7,495 nt of DNA, taken from the NCBI GenBank assembly GCA_002282555.1, contig NCJR01000065.1, positions 1-7,495 on the forward strand, written 5' to 3'. The position numbers and the translations under genes are program-made. The notes beneath the pieces are model-generated. The model was not told the DNA's origin. It searched no databases and saw only the letters and a program-made list of their open reading frames with translations. Below are positions 1-6,169 of this stretch, in pieces. Origin of the DNA: Rhodobacterales bacterium 34-62-10 (GTDB lineage: Bacteria > Pseudomonadota > Alphaproteobacteria > Rhodobacterales > Rhodobacteraceae). The first letter of the stretch is position 1, and each line of letters opens with the position of its first letter.

Positions 1-620
1 ACATGGCCGAACAGGAAGCCGCGCACCGGCAGAAGTTCGATGCGCTGCTGGCGGCACGCGGTGTCGCGGTGCCGCGCGGGGTGGCGGCGGCTGATCTGGC
101 GGCGCTTGGCCCGCTGGCCGCAACACTGACGCCGCCTTTGGCGCTGAAAGGCTTGGGCTTTGCGCATAAGACCGAAGCCGGGGCGGTACGGTTGAACCTG
201 TCCGCGCTGATGGGTCAGGCCGAGATGACAGGGGCCACAGGCTATCTGGCTGAAGAAATGGTGACGGGTGCATTGGCGGAGTTGCTGATCGGGGTCAGGC
301 GCGATCCGGTGTACGGGGCGACCATGACACTGGGGTTTGGCGGGGTGACGGCGGAACTGCTGGCCGATACGGTGACGCTGATCCTGCCCGTCACAGCGGA
401 GCAGATCGGTGCGGCACTGCGATCCCTGCGCCTCTGGCCGCTGCTGGATGGGTATCGCGGGCGGGTGCCTGCGGATGTGGCGGCAGTCGTGGATGTCGCC
501 TTGGCCTTGCAGGACATGCTGGCAGCTGACAGGCTGCTGGAGGAGATTGAGATTAACCCCCTGATGGTCAAGGCCAAAGGGGCGATTGCGGTGGATGCCG
601 TGATCTGGAGAGAGGAATGA
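1..620 (+). CDS. Acyl-CoA synthetase (NDP-forming), C-terminal ATP-grasp region; 5' end outside window
   Basis: This is the C-terminal part of an ADP/NDP-forming acetate--CoA ligase family protein, which makes an acyl-CoA from a carboxylate, CoA and ATP through a phosphohistidine intermediate. The reading frame is open from the first complete codon. The Met at base 3 is probably internal, because full-length members have roughly 700 residues with a CoA-binding and a succinyl-CoA-ligase-like part in front of this domain. Numbering from that Met, the ATP-grasp hallmarks are LALKGLGFAHKTEAGAV (46-62), YLAEEMV (81-87), a GATMTLGFGG turn (105-114) and the terminal EIEINPLMV metal/nucleotide-binding signature (181-189). 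The segment between the HKT motif and EEMV looks a little shorter than usual. Its stop overlaps the ATG of the CaiD-like gene by 4 bases, so the two are translationally coupled, and a carnitine- or betaine-type acyl substrate is a reasonable guess. The family call is firm; the substrate is not. Confidence 0.85.
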   Translation, partial: MAEQEAAHRQKFDALLAARGVAVPRGVAAADLAALGPLAATLTPPLALKGLGFAHKTEAGAVRLNLSALMGQAEMTGATGYLAEEMVTGALAELLIGVRRDPVYGATMTLGFGGVTAELLADTVTLILPVTAEQIGAALRSLRLWPLLDGYRGRVPADVAAVVDVALALQDMLAADRLLEEIEINPLMVKAKGAIAVDAVIWREE

Positions 621-1417
621 CCATGCTGATGCGAACGGAAGGTCCGATCAGGACAAAGGTGGAGGGCGCGATCCTTGAGGTGACGCTGGACCGGCCCCGT
701 GCCAATGCGATTGATCTGGCCACCAGCCGGATCATGGGCGAGGTGTTTCGCGATTTCCGCGATGACGACGGGTTGCGTGTGGCGATCCTGCGGGCGGAGG
801 GTGAGAAGTTCTTTTGCCCCGGCTGGGATCTGAAGGCGGCTGCGGGTGGTGACGCGGTGGATGGCGATTATGGCGTGGGCGGCTTTGGTGGCTTGCAGGA
901 ATTGCCGCATCTGAACAAGCCGGTCATTGCTGCTGTGAATGGCATTTGCTGCGGTGGCGGGCTGGAACTGGCGCTGTCTTGCGATCTAATCTTGGCATCG
1001 GACAACGCGAGTTTTGCCTTGCCGGAAATCCGGTCGGGCACGGTGGCGGATGCGGCCTCGATCAAGCTGCCCAAGCGTATACCCTATCATGTGGCGATGG
1101 ACCTGCTGCTGACGGGGCGCTGGTTCGATGCGGATGAAGCCCTGCGCTGGGGTCTGCTGCGCGAGATCACGATGCCCGCCGATCTGCTGCCACGGGCATG
1201 GGATCTGGCCCGGATGTTGGAGGCCGGGCCGCCGCTGGTTTACGCCGCGATCAAGGAAGTGGTGCGCGAGGCGGAGGCGATGCGGTTTCAAGACGCGCTG
1301 AACCGCATCACCAAGCGGCAATTCGCGACAGTGGACCGGCTTTATTCCAGTGAGGACCAGTTGGAAGGCGCGCGCGCCTTTGCCGAAAAGCGCAACCCTG
1401 TGTGGAAGGGGCGCTGA
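617..1417 (+). CDS. caiD: Carnitinyl-CoA dehydratase-like crotonase (enoyl-CoA hydratase family)
   Basis: A crotonase-fold enzyme of 266 residues that probably hydrates or dehydrates a CoA thioester, with crotonobetainyl-CoA/carnitinyl-CoA the closest match I recognise. The resemblance to E. coli CaiD (from memory) runs end to end: LDRPRANAID (24-33), GEKFFCPGWDLKAAA (62-76), KPVIAAVNG (101-109), DNASFALPE (129-137), EALRWG (174-179) and the C-terminus AFAEKRNPVWKGR. Both crotonase glutamates appear present, E117 in GGGLELA and E137 in LPEIRSG. The segment after E137 reads TVADAAS where CaiD has a P-D-S-G-G type turn, so substrate or chemistry may differ. ATG 617 overlaps the preceding stop, but ATG 623 (264 residues) has a better-spaced GAGGA at 612-616 and may be the true start. 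The partner is the acyl-CoA synthetase just upstream, which could supply the CoA ester. A generic enoyl-CoA hydratase remains possible. Confidence 0.85.
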   Translation: MTMLMRTEGPIRTKVEGAILEVTLDRPRANAIDLATSRIMGEVFRDFRDDDGLRVAILRAEGEKFFCPGWDLKAAAGGDAVDGDYGVGGFGGLQELPHLNKPVIAAVNGICCGGGLELALSCDLILASDNASFALPEIRSGTVADAASIKLPKRIPYHVAMDLLLTGRWFDADEALRWGLLREITMPADLLPRAWDLARMLEAGPPLVYAAIKEVVREAEAMRFQDALNRITKRQFATVDRLYSSEDQLEGARAFAEKRNPVWKGR

Positions 1418-1432
1418 GGCGCGCCCCCTTTT
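1408..1432 (+). terminator. Rho-independent terminator of the acyl-CoA operon
   Basis: A perfect 7-bp GC stem, GGGGCGC (1408-1414) with GCGCCCC (1421-1427), has a 6-base loop and is followed by C and TTTT (1429-1432). The left arm lies in the last codons of the CaiD-like gene. It sits between two convergent genes whose ends are only 22 bases apart. Read on the minus strand the hairpin is preceded by four A's but followed by only TT, so it may also help end the minus-strand operon, less efficiently. Confidence 0.65.
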
Positions 1433-1439
1433 CACGGGC

Positions 1440-2324
1440 TCAGGGGATCAGATCAGGGATCACGTCGCGGCAATGGGCGTGGATATCGCCTGCCCGCGTC
1501 AGCCAGATCTGGTCACGATGGGCGTTGATATGGGCCAGCGCGCGGCGCAGGTGGCGCAGGCGGTAGGGTTGCCCCACCAGATAGGGGTGCAACGCGATAC
1601 CCATGACAAGCGGCTGCTGTTCGGACTGCGTCAGCATCTCATCGAAATTGTCGGTGATCATGTCAGCGAATTGTGCCGCCCCGTCCTTGCGCGCGACAAT
1701 CGACGGGATGTCGTTCACCTCCTGCGGATAGGGGATCGACAGGATGCGGCCCCGGCGGGTGCGCATCCAGACGGGCTGATCATCCATGCACCAGTTGAGC
1801 GTATAGCCGTAGCCCGCCTCATCCAGCAGGTCGGGGGTGACGCGGCTTTCGGCGATCCAAGGCGAGAGCCAACCTTGGGGCGCGCGCCCCTCGGCGCGGG
1901 TGATGACCGCGGTCGCCTCGGCGATCAGTTGCGCCTCATCAGCCTCATCCAGCACGCTCTGACGTTCGGCATTGGTGCGGCCATGGCCCAGCACCTCATC
2001 CCCGCGCGCGCGGTGCGCGGCCATCAGATCGGGCGCGTAATCATACATCGCGGAATTGGCCAGCACGCTGACAGGCATATCAAGGGCATCGAATATCTCG
2101 ATCATGCGCCATGCGCCGACACGGTTGCCATAGTCGCGCCATGCATAGTTCAGCACATCGGGCTGGGGGCCACCGGGTGCAAGTTCCGCCCCCAAGCCCT
2201 CGCCAAAGGCGAAATGTTCAAGGTTCAGGCCGATATAAACCGCCAGCCGCGCGCCATTTGGCCAAGTGTAATCGGCGCGCTGCGTGATCGGGACATAGTC
2301 ATAGCGTCCATGGGTGGGCAGCAT
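1440..2324 (-). CDS. PuuE-like polysaccharide deacetylase family protein (probable C-N hydrolase)
   Basis: A 294-residue NodB/polysaccharide-deacetylase-fold protein of the cytoplasmic PuuE (metal-independent allantoinase) type; no signal peptide is seen. Family features are a strand ARLAVYIGLNLEHF (25-38) where classical deacetylases carry the TFDD motif, then SVLANSAMYDYAP (86-98), GDEVLGHGRTN (108-118) where classical enzymes have the metal HxxxH, W-SPW (152-156), the NWCMDDQPVWM block (177-187) and IALHPYLVGQP (243-253). The DD of the first metal motif and the second His of HxxxH are not seen, which fits the PuuE branch acting on small cyclic amides or ureides rather than glycans. It is the last gene of the operon and starts 3 bases after the stop of the NTF2-fold gene, with a GCGGAG ribosome-binding site inside that gene's end. 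A hydrolase for a cyclic amide or N-acyl compound is the best guess; the substrate is unknown. Confidence 0.82.
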   Translation of the reverse strand: MLPTHGRYDYVPITQRADYTWPNGARLAVYIGLNLEHFAFGEGLGAELAPGGPQPDVLNYAWRDYGNRVGAWRMIEIFDALDMPVSVLANSAMYDYAPDLMAAHRARGDEVLGHGRTNAERQSVLDEADEAQLIAEATAVITRAEGRAPQGWLSPWIAESRVTPDLLDEAGYGYTLNWCMDDQPVWMRTRRGRILSIPYPQEVNDIPSIVARKDGAAQFADMITDNFDEMLTQSEQQPLVMGIALHPYLVGQPYRLRHLRRALAHINAHRDQIWLTRAGDIHAHCRDVIPDLIP

Positions 2325-2327
2325 GGT

Positions 2328-2753
2328 TTACAGCTCCGCCTCGGCCAGACCCGCCTTGTGCAGCAGGATTTCCGCGCTGTCGTTCCACACGTCGGTGCGG
2401 ATCAGCTTGCCATCCCGCACGATGAATTTGTCCATATAGCGGTTGGTCTCGAACGCGGTGCCATCATGCCATTCGCCGTAAAGATAGCCGGTGTTATAGA
2501 CATGCACATCACCGGTTTCGGCATCGAGTGCGGCATCGGTGCGCAGAAAGCGTTTCTTGACCCAAGCATAGCGCTTTGCGTTGAAGGCGGCGCTTTCGGC
2601 AGGGCCGGTGAAACGGCGACCGCCGGTGAAGACCAGTTCGAAGCCGGGGGCAAGAAAGGCAGAGGCACCTTCGGGATCAGGCACCATCGAGCGTTTAAGA
2701 TAAGCCTCGACAATGGCTTTGGCGGCGGTGAGCGGTTCGGTGCGTTGGTCCAT
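2328..2753 (-). CDS. SnoaL-like / nuclear transport factor 2 (NTF2)-fold family protein
   Basis: A 141-residue single-domain protein with the NTF2/SnoaL cone-fold pattern: N-terminal helix AAKAIVEAYLKRSM (10-23), a polar loop MVPDPEGASAFLAPGF (23-38), strand FELVFTGGRRFTGP (38-51), helix SAAFNAKRYAWV (54-65) and the closing strands DVHVYNTGYLYGEW (82-95), YMDKFIVRDGKLIRTDVWND (106-125). The last stretch is the family's typical F-x-V-x-D-G-K-I signature. Members are isomerases, hydrolases, dehydratases or plain ligand-binding proteins, so the fold alone does not give a reaction. An AAAGGA ribosome-binding site lies just upstream and supports ATG 2753. The gene is 12 bases behind the amidohydrolase and 3 bases ahead of the PuuE-like gene, so the three were probably selected to be made together; a role in an intermediate step is inferred. 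Confidence 0.8.
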   Translation of the reverse strand: MDQRTEPLTAAKAIVEAYLKRSMVPDPEGASAFLAPGFELVFTGGRRFTGPAESAAFNAKRYAWVKKRFLRTDAALDAETGDVHVYNTGYLYGEWHDGTAFETNRYMDKFIVRDGKLIRTDVWNDSAEILLHKAGLAEAEL

Positions 2754-2765
2754 GGTGATATCCTT

Positions 2766-4232
2766 TTAGTGATGGTGCGCGGTGCAGGCCGCGTGACAAA
2801 AGCTGCGGGTGATGGTGGCGGCGGCTTCGGCCTTGATGCGCGCCTGCATGTTGGCTGTATCCAGACGAGCGGCGGCAGCGCGGGCGCGGGTGGCAAGTCT
2901 GGCCTCGTCCAGCGTCAGGATGCGGTTGTCTTGCATCACGATCTGCCCGTCGATCATCACCTCGCGCAGCGCGCCGCCATTCTCGGCCAGCACGATCTGG
3001 CTGAGTGTGTCGCGCAGCGGCACATAATGGCAATAGTCGCGGTCCAGAAACAGCAGGTCTGCTGTCCAACCCGCTGCGATCCGGCCTGTTCGCGGCAGGC
3101 CCATGATCCGGGCGCTGCCTTCCGTCGCCATATGGAACGCCTCAGGCACGGTGATCCATTGGTCGGACGGCGCGGCCTGCGCGCGCGACAGGGTGGCGGC
3201 AAGGCGCATCGCCTCGAACATGTTCTGCCCGTCCGAGGTGTTGGACGCATCGGTGCCCACACCCATGACGACCCCGGCATCCAGCAACGCCCGCGCGGGG
3301 GCGGTGCCCGATCCAAGCCGCAGGTTGCTCAGCGGGTTATGCACGATCCCTGCCCCCTGCCCCGCCAGTCGCGCCGCCTCATCCCTTGAAAGCCACACAC
3401 CATGCGCGCCGCTGAAGCGCGGCGAGAGCAAGCCCAGCACATCCAGATGCGCGGTAAGAGTGGTGCCATAGCGGGATTGGGCGGCCACCTGCTGCATCCG
3501 GGTTTCGGCCAGATGGGTTTGCAGCGGTAGATCAAGGGCGTCGGCAAGGGCGGCGCAGGCCGTCAGGAAATCATTCGAGCAATGCAGCGGGATCGCGGGG
3601 CCGATGCCGGGGCGGACGCGGGTGGCGGGCACAGGCCAGCTTTCGAGAGCACGATGGACGGTGGCCAATGTGTCCTGCCATGGCAGAAGCGTTATCGCGG
3701 ACAAAGCCGCGCGCATCGGCGGATCAAAGGCGTCAAGCAGACCGGGCAGCGCCTGAAAGATCGTACGGTCCGAGATCATCGGCGCAACCACTGCACGCAT
3801 TCCAGCATCGTGATAGGCGCGCGCGACGGCGTGGATGCCCGCGACAGTGGGGCCGGGCAGTTCCACACTCAGGTCGAAACAGGCCGTGCAGCCCTTGCGG
3901 ATCATCTCGGCGGCCGACAGTTCGGCGGACAGGCGCAGATCGTCGGTAGTGCGCTGGCCGTTCAGCGCGGATGCGCCGGTCAGGAATGTCTCAAGCGTGG
4001 CATCTGGTGCGACACCGCCGCGCCCCAGCGCGCCGTGGGAATGGGTATGGCCGTTGACCAGACCCGGGATGATGATGCGGTCGCGTGCGTCGATCACGGG
4101 CAGGCCGTCCGGCCCCGCGCCGTCGATCACCGCCGTGATCTGGCCATCCGCGATCAGCAAGGAAGCCTCGGCAAAGCGGGCATTGTCGATTAGCACAAGG
4201 CCGCCTCGGATCAGGGTCTGGCTGGAAGGCAT
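2766..4232 (-). CDS. Amidohydrolase of the TRZ/ATZ (cytosine deaminase-like) family
   Basis: A 488-residue metal-dependent TIM-barrel amidohydrolase, probably cytoplasmic, that likely hydrolyses an amino group or amide on a small nitrogenous ring. The metal and catalytic set is complete: H62/H64 in PGLVNGHTHSH, H240 and E243 in THLAET, H277 in GAHGVWLS and D328 in GVGTDASNTSDG. VHNPLSNLRLGSG (297-309) is the usual substrate-side loop. The HxxE pattern of the LAET motif is typical of aminohydrolases in this family (guanine, S-adenosylhomocysteine, AtzB/TrzN-like), so deamination is favoured over dihydropyrimidinase-type ring opening. The N-terminal beta-sandwich and the C-terminal return (GRIAAGWTADLLFLD, then MIDGQIVMQ) are both present. 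Beyond about residue 445 there is an Ala/Arg-rich helix and an odd tail with Cys and His residues ending in three His. The start has a modest AAGG. It follows the binding-protein gene by 68 bases that hold a strong hairpin. Confidence 0.88.
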   Translation of the reverse strand: MPSSQTLIRGGLVLIDNARFAEASLLIADGQITAVIDGAGPDGLPVIDARDRIIIPGLVNGHTHSHGALGRGGVAPDATLETFLTGASALNGQRTTDDLRLSAELSAAEMIRKGCTACFDLSVELPGPTVAGIHAVARAYHDAGMRAVVAPMISDRTIFQALPGLLDAFDPPMRAALSAITLLPWQDTLATVHRALESWPVPATRVRPGIGPAIPLHCSNDFLTACAALADALDLPLQTHLAETRMQQVAAQSRYGTTLTAHLDVLGLLSPRFSGAHGVWLSRDEAARLAGQGAGIVHNPLSNLRLGSGTAPARALLDAGVVMGVGTDASNTSDGQNMFEAMRLAATLSRAQAAPSDQWITVPEAFHMATEGSARIMGLPRTGRIAAGWTADLLFLDRDYCHYVPLRDTLSQIVLAENGGALREVMIDGQIVMQDNRILTLDEARLATRARAAAARLDTANMQARIKAEAAATITRSFCHAACTAHHH

Positions 4233-4261
4233 CGGTGCTGGCCTTGTTCGGTCATGAAAGT

Positions 4262-4293
4262 CGCGCCGGGGTGGACAGGCCAGCCCCGGCGCG
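4262..4293 (-). other. Strong intercistronic hairpin between binding-protein and amidohydrolase genes
   Basis: Perfect 10-bp arms CGCGCCGGGG (4262-4271) and CCCCGGCGCG (4284-4293) enclose a 12-base loop in which TGG and CCA can add three pairs beyond a one-base bulge. On the transcribed (minus) strand the hairpin begins 7 bases past the TGA of the binding-protein gene and is followed by ACTTTCATG, with no T-run. That makes a full terminator unlikely. A 3'-end-stabilising or partial-attenuation role, raising binding-protein mRNA above the downstream enzymes, is the usual reading for such a position and is inferred here. Confidence 0.6.
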
Positions 4294-4300
4294 GTGCGGA

Positions 4301-5326
4301 TCAGTTGGTGATTTCAACTGCAAAGCCACGCTCGGCCACGGGCGGCAGGAAGCTGCGGTCAAAGATTTCCGAGGCTTCGGGCGTGCGCTCCAGACCATAG
4401 CCTTCGACGACGATACCGATGGCGCGGGTCAGCCGCTCGTCCACCAGATCGCCCATGCCGATCGTATCCACCTCGGGGGCGTTCATCAGGTTTGTCAGGG
4501 CAAAATTCAGCCGGTCACGCTCGTTCTTTTCATCGACCAGATTGTCAAAGGCCACGACCGCCGCCATTGCCGCATCCTGATCCTTGGCCACTTCCAGCGT
4601 GGCGCGGTTTACTGCCCGCACAAGGCCCGCCACTGCGTCGGGGTTATCCTTCAGCAGCGCCTGCGATACCATCAGACCGTTGGAATACAGGTCCATCCCG
4701 TAATCTTCGAATTTGAACCAGTTGTAATCATTGGCCGGGTCCTGGCGGTTGGCGATCAGGTTGAACCAGCTTGTAATGGTAAACACGAAGGCACCGTCGA
4801 TATCACCGCGGATCAGCATGGGTTCTTGCAGATTGGGGGCCATGTTTTCCTGTGCGACGGTGGCCAGATCAATATCGTTCAGCTTGGCAAACACCGGAAA
4901 CAACCGCGTGGTGGGGGTGCCCTGCGCCCCGCCCAAGGTGCGGCCCGCGAAATCGGCGGGGGTTTCGATGCCTGAGGTCTTGGGCGTCACGATGGCAAAG
5001 GGCGGGCGGTTCCAGAGTTGGTAGACCATCATCGGTGCTTCGCCGGGCCGCTGAGCTGCGTTCTGGATGATGGCGTTGATATCGCCAAATCCCGCGTCAT
5101 AGGCCCCGCCCATGATGCGTGTGACCGTGGCGGCGGACCCTTCGCCTTGGTCGATGGTGACGTTCAGACCTTCTTCGGCAAAATACCCTTTGTTCAGCGC
5201 CAGCAGAAAGGGTGCGTCGGAGCCTTGGGTTTTCCAGCCTAGCGTGAAGCGGATATCGGTCTGTGCCCATGCAGGCGACAGGCCCGCGACAAGGGCGAGG
5301 GCAGCCCCGAAAATGGCATGTTTCAT
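4301..5326 (-). CDS. NitT/TauT-family ABC transporter substrate-binding protein
   Basis: A 341-residue periplasmic binding protein of the NMT1/THI5-like (SsuA/TauA/ThiY) fold. It starts with a Sec signal peptide: MKH, a hydrophobic core (residues 4-17) and an AWA-Q cleavage site after A21. Family features are RFTLGWKTQGSDAPFLLALNKGYFAEEGL (about 26-54), where the ligand-contact strand runs into the GYFAEEGLNV motif, GEGSAATVTRIMGGAYDAGFGDINA (61-85), an AGRTLGGAQGTPT segment and IDGAFVF. The family includes binders of taurine, sulfonates, nitrate, pyrimidines (HMP) and riboflavin-type molecules; the YSNGLMVS and FLPP features look more like the pyrimidine/ThiY side, but only loosely. AAGGA upstream supports ATG 5326. 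The gene follows the permease by 42 bases. The substrate is not determined. Confidence 0.9.
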   Translation of the reverse strand: MKHAIFGAALALVAGLSPAWAQTDIRFTLGWKTQGSDAPFLLALNKGYFAEEGLNVTIDQGEGSAATVTRIMGGAYDAGFGDINAIIQNAAQRPGEAPMMVYQLWNRPPFAIVTPKTSGIETPADFAGRTLGGAQGTPTTRLFPVFAKLNDIDLATVAQENMAPNLQEPMLIRGDIDGAFVFTITSWFNLIANRQDPANDYNWFKFEDYGMDLYSNGLMVSQALLKDNPDAVAGLVRAVNRATLEVAKDQDAAMAAVVAFDNLVDEKNERDRLNFALTNLMNAPEVDTIGMGDLVDERLTRAIGIVVEGYGLERTPEASEIFDRSFLPPVAERGFAVEITN

Positions 5327-5368
5327 CGTGGTGTTCCTTCTGTGGCAGGGTGAGGGAAAGAGCGAGGT

Positions 5369-6142
5369 TCAGGTGATGGCGATGTCATTGCCGCGCGTGG
5401 CCCAGCCGGTGACGCGGGATTCCAGAAACGAGAAGAAGGCGTAGAGGGCGACCCCCATCAGGGCGAGGACGATCAACCCCGCAAAGACCAATGAGACCTG
5501 AAAATTGGACGACGCCGTCATCATCACATTGCCGATGCCCCGGTTCGAGGCGACAGTTTCCGACAGCACCGCGCCCACGAAGGACAGGGTGATCGCCACC
5601 TTCAGCGAGGCAAAGAAATAGGGCATGGTGCGCGGCAGACCGACATTCCACAGGATCTCGCGCTTGGAGGCACCGAGCGTTTTCAGCACATCCTCAAGAT
5701 CGGGTTCGGTGGTGGCCAGCCCGGTGGCGATGTTCACCACGATGGGAAAGACGCAGATCACCATCGCGGTCAGGATCGCAGGCGTGGTGCCCGATCCGAA
5801 CCACAGCACGAATATCGGCACAACGGCGACCTTGGGGATCGAGGAAAAGCCCACCAGCAGCGGATAGGCGACACCGTAAGCGACCCGCGATGTGCCGATC
5901 AGCACTCCGATCGACACGCCGATAATCACCCCCAGCACAAAGCCCGTCAGCGTGGAATAGAGCGTCTGCAGGATATGCGGCCAGAGCACCGGAAAGCGCG
6001 TGACCAGCGTCACGATGATCTCGGACGGGCGGGGCAGGATCAGGTCGGATACGTTCAGCGCGATGCACAGTATTTCCCACAGCAGGAAAAACCCCACGAT
6101 CAGGCTGAAGGACATCATCCTTATGCGGTTCGTTTCAGTCAT
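5369..6142 (-). CDS. NitT/TauT-family ABC transporter permease
   Basis: A 257-residue inner-membrane permease of the binding-protein-dependent transport type. Hydrophobic stretches at about 11-30, 66-84, 94-114, 121-142, 180-196 and 216-238 give the expected six membrane segments. The cytoplasmic EAA coupling loop, which docks on the ATPase, runs from EPDLEDVLKTLGASKREIL (146-164) to the PRTMPYF at 170-176. The length is normal for the SsuC/TauC/ThiX group, and a homodimer is expected because the cluster holds only one permease. The Shine-Dalgarno before ATG 6142 is weak (GAAAGA), and Met9/Met10 are possible internal starts that would shorten the N-terminus. It begins 27 bases after the ATPase stop, so it sits in the same transcript. 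Confidence 0.92.
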   Translation of the reverse strand: MTETNRIRMMSFSLIVGFFLLWEILCIALNVSDLILPRPSEIIVTLVTRFPVLWPHILQTLYSTLTGFVLGVIIGVSIGVLIGTSRVAYGVAYPLLVGFSSIPKVAVVPIFVLWFGSGTTPAILTAMVICVFPIVVNIATGLATTEPDLEDVLKTLGASKREILWNVGLPRTMPYFFASLKVAITLSFVGAVLSETVASNRGIGNVMMTASSNFQVSLVFAGLIVLALMGVALYAFFSFLESRVTGWATRGNDIAIT

Positions 6143-6169
6143 CTGTCGATCTTTCGGCTGGAGCGGGGG

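Noticed and set aside
242..910. Minus-strand open frame of 222 codons across the synthetase/crotonase junction
   Set aside because: Antisense to two overlapping, motif-bearing plus-strand genes; Ser/Ala/Thr-rich shadow sequence.
1350..3389. Plus-strand open frame of 679 codons antisense to the PuuE-like, NTF2-fold and amidohydrolase genes
   Set aside because: It runs across three well-supported minus-strand genes and their junctions, and its product resembles no family I know and is rich in Gly/His/Gln/Arg as expected from reading GC-rich codons backwards.
3582..4193. Plus-strand open frames within the amidohydrolase region
   Set aside because: Antisense to a gene with complete catalytic motifs; low-complexity composition and no recognisable domain.
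4262..4293. Rho-independent terminator ending the operon after the binding-protein gene
   Set aside because: The stem is strong but no T-run follows on the transcribed strand, and the amidohydrolase starts 30 bases later without an evident promoter, so read-through is more likely.
4235..4975. Plus-strand open frame of 246 codons across the binding-protein gene
   Set aside because: Antisense to a gene with a clear signal peptide and family motifs; no independent support.
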